Below, in pieces: positions 60,396-64,000 of a DNA stretch of 64,000 nt. Below the pieces are notes generated by a model. It was not told where the DNA came from. It did not search any database and saw only the letters and a list, made by a program, of their open reading frames with translations. Origin of the DNA: Gremmenia infestans (Eukaryota > Ascomycota > Leotiomycetes > Helotiales > Hamatocanthoscyphaceae); contig JAFEVB010000027.1 in assembly GCA_032629725.1 (NCBI GenBank), forward strand, positions 124,001 through 188,000, given 5' to 3'. Each line of letters opens with the position of its first letter. The first letter of the stretch is position 1. The translations under genes were made by a program, and so were the position numbers.

Positions 60396-61751
60396 CTACA
60401 TAACATTCCGTGGATCCAAACTCTCAATATCCGCACTTTTCGCCCCGCCCTCAAACACAAACTCACTGACCAGCTTGCCCGTCGCACAACTGTTCTGGAT
60501 CCCCCAACACGTATGTCCACTCGCTAGTATCAGCCCCTTTATCCCCGTTTCGCCGATAATAGGACCACCGCCACTGGAAACGAGAGGGAGGTAGCAAGCT
60601 TGTTTCGCAAGCACTTTTCCGGCTTTGAGCGTTGGGGAGATGGAGGATATGTAGGCGTATATGTCGTCGCAACTGGATTCGTCGCAGACTACGAGGTCGG
60701 AGGTGGCGGGGAGGGGAATGCGTTCATCGCCTTCGCCTATCCCTCACTGTTAGCATACCACCACCAACCAAGGAAAGGGACATACCACAAGCATAAACAG
60801 TCCCATCAGGTCTAGCATACATCTCAGGATTGACACTCTTACCGTGTTTCCTCTTCTTTCCCTGCCCAGGCACCGTAAAGTCTTTCGGCAGCTCGATTTC
60901 AGTAAAGACTGCATACGGACTCACATCCGCCTCGATAACCACGCTGTGCGCGCGTAGCGCATCGATTGGCGCATCTGGAAAGATACTGCGTGACCAGGGA
61001 CCTGCAGCTAGTATTACGTCTGTAGCGTCTAGCCTTTTTGCTTCTTTCGTTTCTTTGTCCGTATACACCACGCCTTTTACACCATGGCCTGTATAATCGA
61101 TTTCCGTCACAGAGCCGAAGACGATTTTCGCTCCGGCAGCTTGGGCGAGCTCCGCCATGGAGGTTGTGAAGAGGAATGGGTGTACCTGTGCTGTTGTATT
61201 CGGGTTTCCCATCTCCCTATAACTGTATATAGAAGAACTATCGAACCAGTCCAACTCCGCGGGTATCTCAGCACCTATGGTTTTCCCCCGCTTGATATGT
61301 GTTTTAGGAAGCTTTTTCCATTCCTCGCCCCCTTCGGCAGTCTCCCCTCCATTCCCACCCTCAAGTTTCTTGCCCTTAGCATCTATGGAACCACAATGCA
61401 CAGCTCTATATCCCCATCGTTTCGCGCCGTCGTGTTCCCTTGCTAGTTCAGCGTGCAGTTGGTAGGATAAAGGCACAATACAGTCCGGATATGCCCAGAG
61501 TGCTAGCAGACCGCCTGCTTTGCCCGAGGCGCCGGACGCGATGGATGTGGCTTCGAGGATGGTGATGTTGTGAAGGGAGGGATTGAAGGCGGGGTGGCGG
61601 GTGAGGAAGTACGCGCTGGTACAGCCGATGATTCCACCTCCTATTCACTATCAGCTTTTTTCCGATATATACATTGATTTTGTAGAGATCAAGAGATCAA
61701 GAGTTTGGAATCCGTACCAATAATTACAATGTTCCGTGGTTCTGAAGCCAT
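60396..61751 (-). CDS. FAD-dependent oxidoreductase (DAO family, Tda3-like)
   Basis: A flavoprotein of 409 residues in three exons: 61751-61718, 61640-60786 and 60736-60396. Both introns keep frame, and the first join creates the dinucleotide-binding motif IVIIGGGIIGC at residues 9-19. This is followed by a SGASGKAGG stretch typical of the DAO fold, a DVILAAGPWS loop in the middle and a GHTCWGIQNS motif near the C-terminus for FAD contact. The family oxidises amines or amino acids (sarcosine, glycine or D-amino acid oxidase type). The closest yeast-type relative by architecture is Tda3, linked to late-endosome trafficking; I cannot confirm orthology by eye. It is transcribed divergently from the glutathione peroxidase, 357 bp apart. 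Confidence 0.87.
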
Positions 61752-62108
61752 TGTTGGGATGAGAAGCGCAGTGTAAAGTATAGGCGGGATGATTATAAAC
61801 AAATAAAGCTTGGATAAGAATGTTCAGTTTGAGGCATAAGTAGATGCATAAATAATTATGCCGCCCCTCCTTGCGTCATCTATCCGATTACGATAAGGAA
61901 TCCAATCCAATTCAAGCAAGTGCTTGGCTCGGCATATCAAATCATTAGAACAGCTCACTTACGGCCGGTCCAGAGGCCGAGGCCTAGAACACGACTGCTT
62001 TGAAATTCTTTGAAACCATTGATCGAGTATAAAACAAATCAGATCTGCATCTTACAACTACTCGTGTTTCCATTTCGTCAGATCAGATAATTGTGAGAAG
62101 ATCAATTC
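61752..62108. promoter_or_regulatory. Shared promoter of FAD oxidoreductase and glutathione peroxidase
   Basis: Only 357 bp separate the two divergent start codons, so control regions must overlap. A TGACGCAA word (minus strand, near 61872-61880) resembles a CRE/AP-1-type bZIP site. Co-control is plausible because FAD oxidases release hydrogen peroxide, which the peroxidase removes; this is inference. Confidence 0.45.
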
Positions 62109-63073
62109 ATGCAAGCTCTACCTAGAAGTATATTCCGAACACAATTCCCCAGTACACGTATCATCTCAACTGCATTCAAAGGCGCATCACTCCACAACAC
62201 CAGATACAACATCGGAATCAGAACTATGGCTTCTGCTACCAGCTTTTATGATTTCAAGCCGCTTGATAGTTCGTATCCCCTTTGCATACCCCACCTTGCC
62301 TCACCTCTAGTATTCCTATCTTTTTTTTTGCGCCTCCATGACTTTAATTCTCGTTATCATCCCACCACGATTTTCCGAACCTACCGTACCTTCTGTACCC
62401 CGCCATCATCATCATCATCTTCTGCATCTGCATCTGTATCACACGCTAACGCAAATACCTCAACAGAGAAAGGCCAACCAGTTCCATTGGAAAATTACAA
62501 AGGCAAAGTCCTCCTCATCGTGAACACAGCCTCGAAATGCGGTTTCACGCCCCAATATGAGGGTTTAGAGAAATTGTATAAATCCGTCAAGGAGAAACAT
62601 GGTTCGTACTCTCCCTCCCTCCTCTTCCCAACCCGACCCATTCCTTCCTCCCTCCTCGTCCTCGAACTCCTTCACTGACACTGCATCACACAGGCGACGA
62701 TTTCGAAATCCTCGGCTTCCCCTGCAACCAATTCGGCGGGCAAGAACCCGGCTCTGACGAAGACATTCAATCCTTCTGCCAGATCAACTACGGCGTCTCC
62801 TTCCCCATCATGGGCAAGACCGACGTCAATGGCGACAAAGCCAACCCGCTCTTCGAATGGCTCAAGGAAGAGAAGCCCGGCATCATAGGAATTAAGCGCG
62901 TTAAGTGGAACTTTGAGAAATGGTTGATTGGCAAGGATGGCAAGGTTAAGGGACGCTGGGCTAGTACTACCAAGCCGGAGAGTTTGGAGAAAGCCATTGA
63001 GGCGGAGTTGAAGACGGGGCCGGCGGCGACAACGGGCGAGCTCAAGGGGGAGGAGGTTAAGGCTGACTTGTGA
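62109..63073 (+). CDS. Thiol-dependent glutathione peroxidase (Gpx3/Hyr1 type)
   Basis: A peroxide-reducing enzyme of 224 residues in three exons: 62109-62268, 62467-62601 and 62694-63073. Peroxidatic Cys78 lies in NTASKCGFTPQY, Cys109 in FPCNQFGGQ, and the resolving Cys127 in SFCQINYG, the arrangement of fungal thioredoxin-linked peroxidases that also sense peroxide. WNFEKWL near the C-terminus supplies the catalytic Trp/Asn. The 39 residues before the second ATG (62226, MASATSF) are Arg/Ser/Thr-rich with no acidic residue, like a mitochondrial leader, so two forms are possible. Both introns use an unusual GTTCGT donor; the first (198 nt) is long for this genome. The second join is certain from the KHGDDFEILGF reading; the first rests on restoring DKKGQPVP. 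Confidence 0.92.
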
Positions 63074-63731
63074 GGGGCGCACGCAATGGGATAGTGTGGA
63101 TGGGGTGGATGGGCAAGATATAGAGTTGATGATTATGATGAGGAAAGGAGGCGAGGTTAAGATATCCATAGCGTAAATCATCTTCTAATAAAATATCAAT
63201 CAAAACAGAAATTCCATCTACTCCACTCAACTCCGTACTCGACTAATTCACCCAAACCCCAACGATACGAAGGTACACTCCATACATTACAGCGCTCAAC
63301 GCCCCTAACTTCCCTAAACCAACCCCCAGACTCTCCACTATAAGCACCCAACCCCTCTAAAGCCTCCCTAAAGCGTCCCACAACCACCCAGCAAACTTCG
63401 AACCACCACCAGGCGGTTCACAAACCCCGACATGCAACAAACCATGCACAGTGTCCGAAAGTGGAAATAGAAGTGGGGACTTGGGAGTTTTGTTGCATTT
63501 CGCGTGAGCATGACCATGAGGGTGATCCGGAGGGATTTTTTTTTCATCACCTGAAGTGAATGAAGTACGGGTTTTAAATTTCTTTTTGTTTTATTGCAAG
63601 TGACACTGCACGGGGCATATGTAGCTTAGGGATGATGGTACTTTGAGAGATGCGTAAAAGAACGGAGAAATGTAAACCGTATTTATTGGATATCTTCGAG
63701 TATTTTTGACCTTCACGCTTCATCACACAGC
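63074..63731. other. Intergenic, peroxidase to right-end gene
   Basis: 658 bp between the 3' ends of converging genes. No conserved frame is seen. Confidence 0.55.
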
Positions 63732-64000
63732 CTAAACCAATTCCCATCCTCCTTCCGTCTCCTTGACCCCCACTTCCCTACCCTCGTCAATGGCCCTCCT
63801 CCCCGCCTCAAGAATAGCAGTAGTCAACACTGTATTCGCCAATGTCGGCAACCCTCTCTTATCTAACGTCTCCAGCGCTTTCGGGCCCTCCTTATTGACA
63901 AGTCTACACCCATCGATAAACTTCTCAAAACTCACATACCCGTACCCGCCCTGTCCTGCAAAATTCCCCTCCTCGTCAGGCGCATACTTCATATAGAAGG
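63732..64000 (-). CDS. Gfo/Idh/MocA-like oxidoreductase, C-terminal part
   Basis: The last 89 or so codons of a gene that continues beyond the right edge. The reading GGYGYVSFEKFIDGCRLVNKE, then GLPTLANTVLTTAILEAGRRAIDEGREV, then a GGW near the end is the usual finish of fungal NAD(P)-dependent sugar or sugar-acid dehydrogenases of the Gfo/Idh/MocA fold. The nucleotide-binding half lies outside the window, so substrate and cofactor cannot be judged. The stop is at 63732-63734. Confidence 0.6.
   Translation of the reverse strand, partial: FYMKYAPDEEGNFAGQGGYGYVSFEKFIDGCRLVNKEGPKALETLDKRGLPTLANTVLTTAILEAGRRAIDEGREVGVKETEGGWELV

Noticed and set aside
1..64000. CRISPR arrays, operons or prokaryotic insertion sequences
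   Set aside because: The direct repeats seen are simple-sequence tracts without regular unique spacers, and the gene structures are plainly eukaryotic.

Overview
The window looks like nuclear DNA of a filamentous ascomycete (Pezizomycotina; Leotiomycetes is my guess but is not proven). The signs are short introns of about 42-82 nt with GT..AG ends and CTRAC-like branch sites, a Zn2Cys6 transcription factor, a highly reducing iterative type I polyketide synthase, a 2EXR-like fragment and long gene-poor intergenic stretches rich in short simple repeats. All exon joins below were made by hand from splice signals, reading frame and family conservation; none is confirmed by RNA or homology search.

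Layout. 1-6.6 kb: no recognisable gene. 6.6-8.3 kb: bZIP transcription factor (+). 9.9-11.7 kb: aldehyde dehydrogenase with a mitochondrial-type leader (+). 15.6-16.5 kb: DHDPS/NAL-family aldolase (-). 16.5-20.5 kb: gene-free, with six TTCTAGAA palindromes in 1.15 kb. 20.5-23.1 kb: Zn2Cys6 transcription factor (-). 23.1-27.6 kb: gene-free, repeat-rich. 27.7-28.5 kb: Nop16 ribosome-biogenesis factor (+). 28.5-31.3 kb: no firm gene; a short hypothetical ORF, an imperfect repeat and a possible tRNA-derived SINE. 31.3-32.3 kb: Gfd2/YDR514C-like DEDDh nuclease (+). 34.4-42.6 kb: 14-exon HR-PKS (-). 45.4-47.3 kb: cytochrome P450 (+). 50.0-52.2 kb: MFS transporter (+). 54.2-55.1 kb: EF-hand protein (+). 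55.3-56.2 kb: tandem chromodomain protein (-). 56.6-56.9 kb: 2EXR-like fragment (-). 57.4-58.4 kb: short-chain dehydrogenase (-). 60.4-61.8 kb: FAD oxidoreductase (-), divergent from a glutathione peroxidase at 62.1-63.1 kb (+). 63.7 kb to the end: C-terminal part of a Gfo/Idh/MocA-like oxidoreductase (-), cut by the window edge.

The outstanding unit is the compact secondary-metabolite locus at 34.4-52.2 kb. The PKS has KS-AT-DH-MT-ER-KR-ACP with every key residue I could check present, so it should make a fully reduced, C-methylated chain with no release domain of its own. A CYP52-like membrane P450 could oxidise that chain and an MFS pump could export the product. There is no pathway transcription factor, thioesterase or hydrolase beside it. 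The product cannot be named from sequence. AT-rich, gene-empty DNA lies on both sides and between PKS and P450. A two-chromodomain protein lies about 3 kb beyond the transporter, which may be coincidence.
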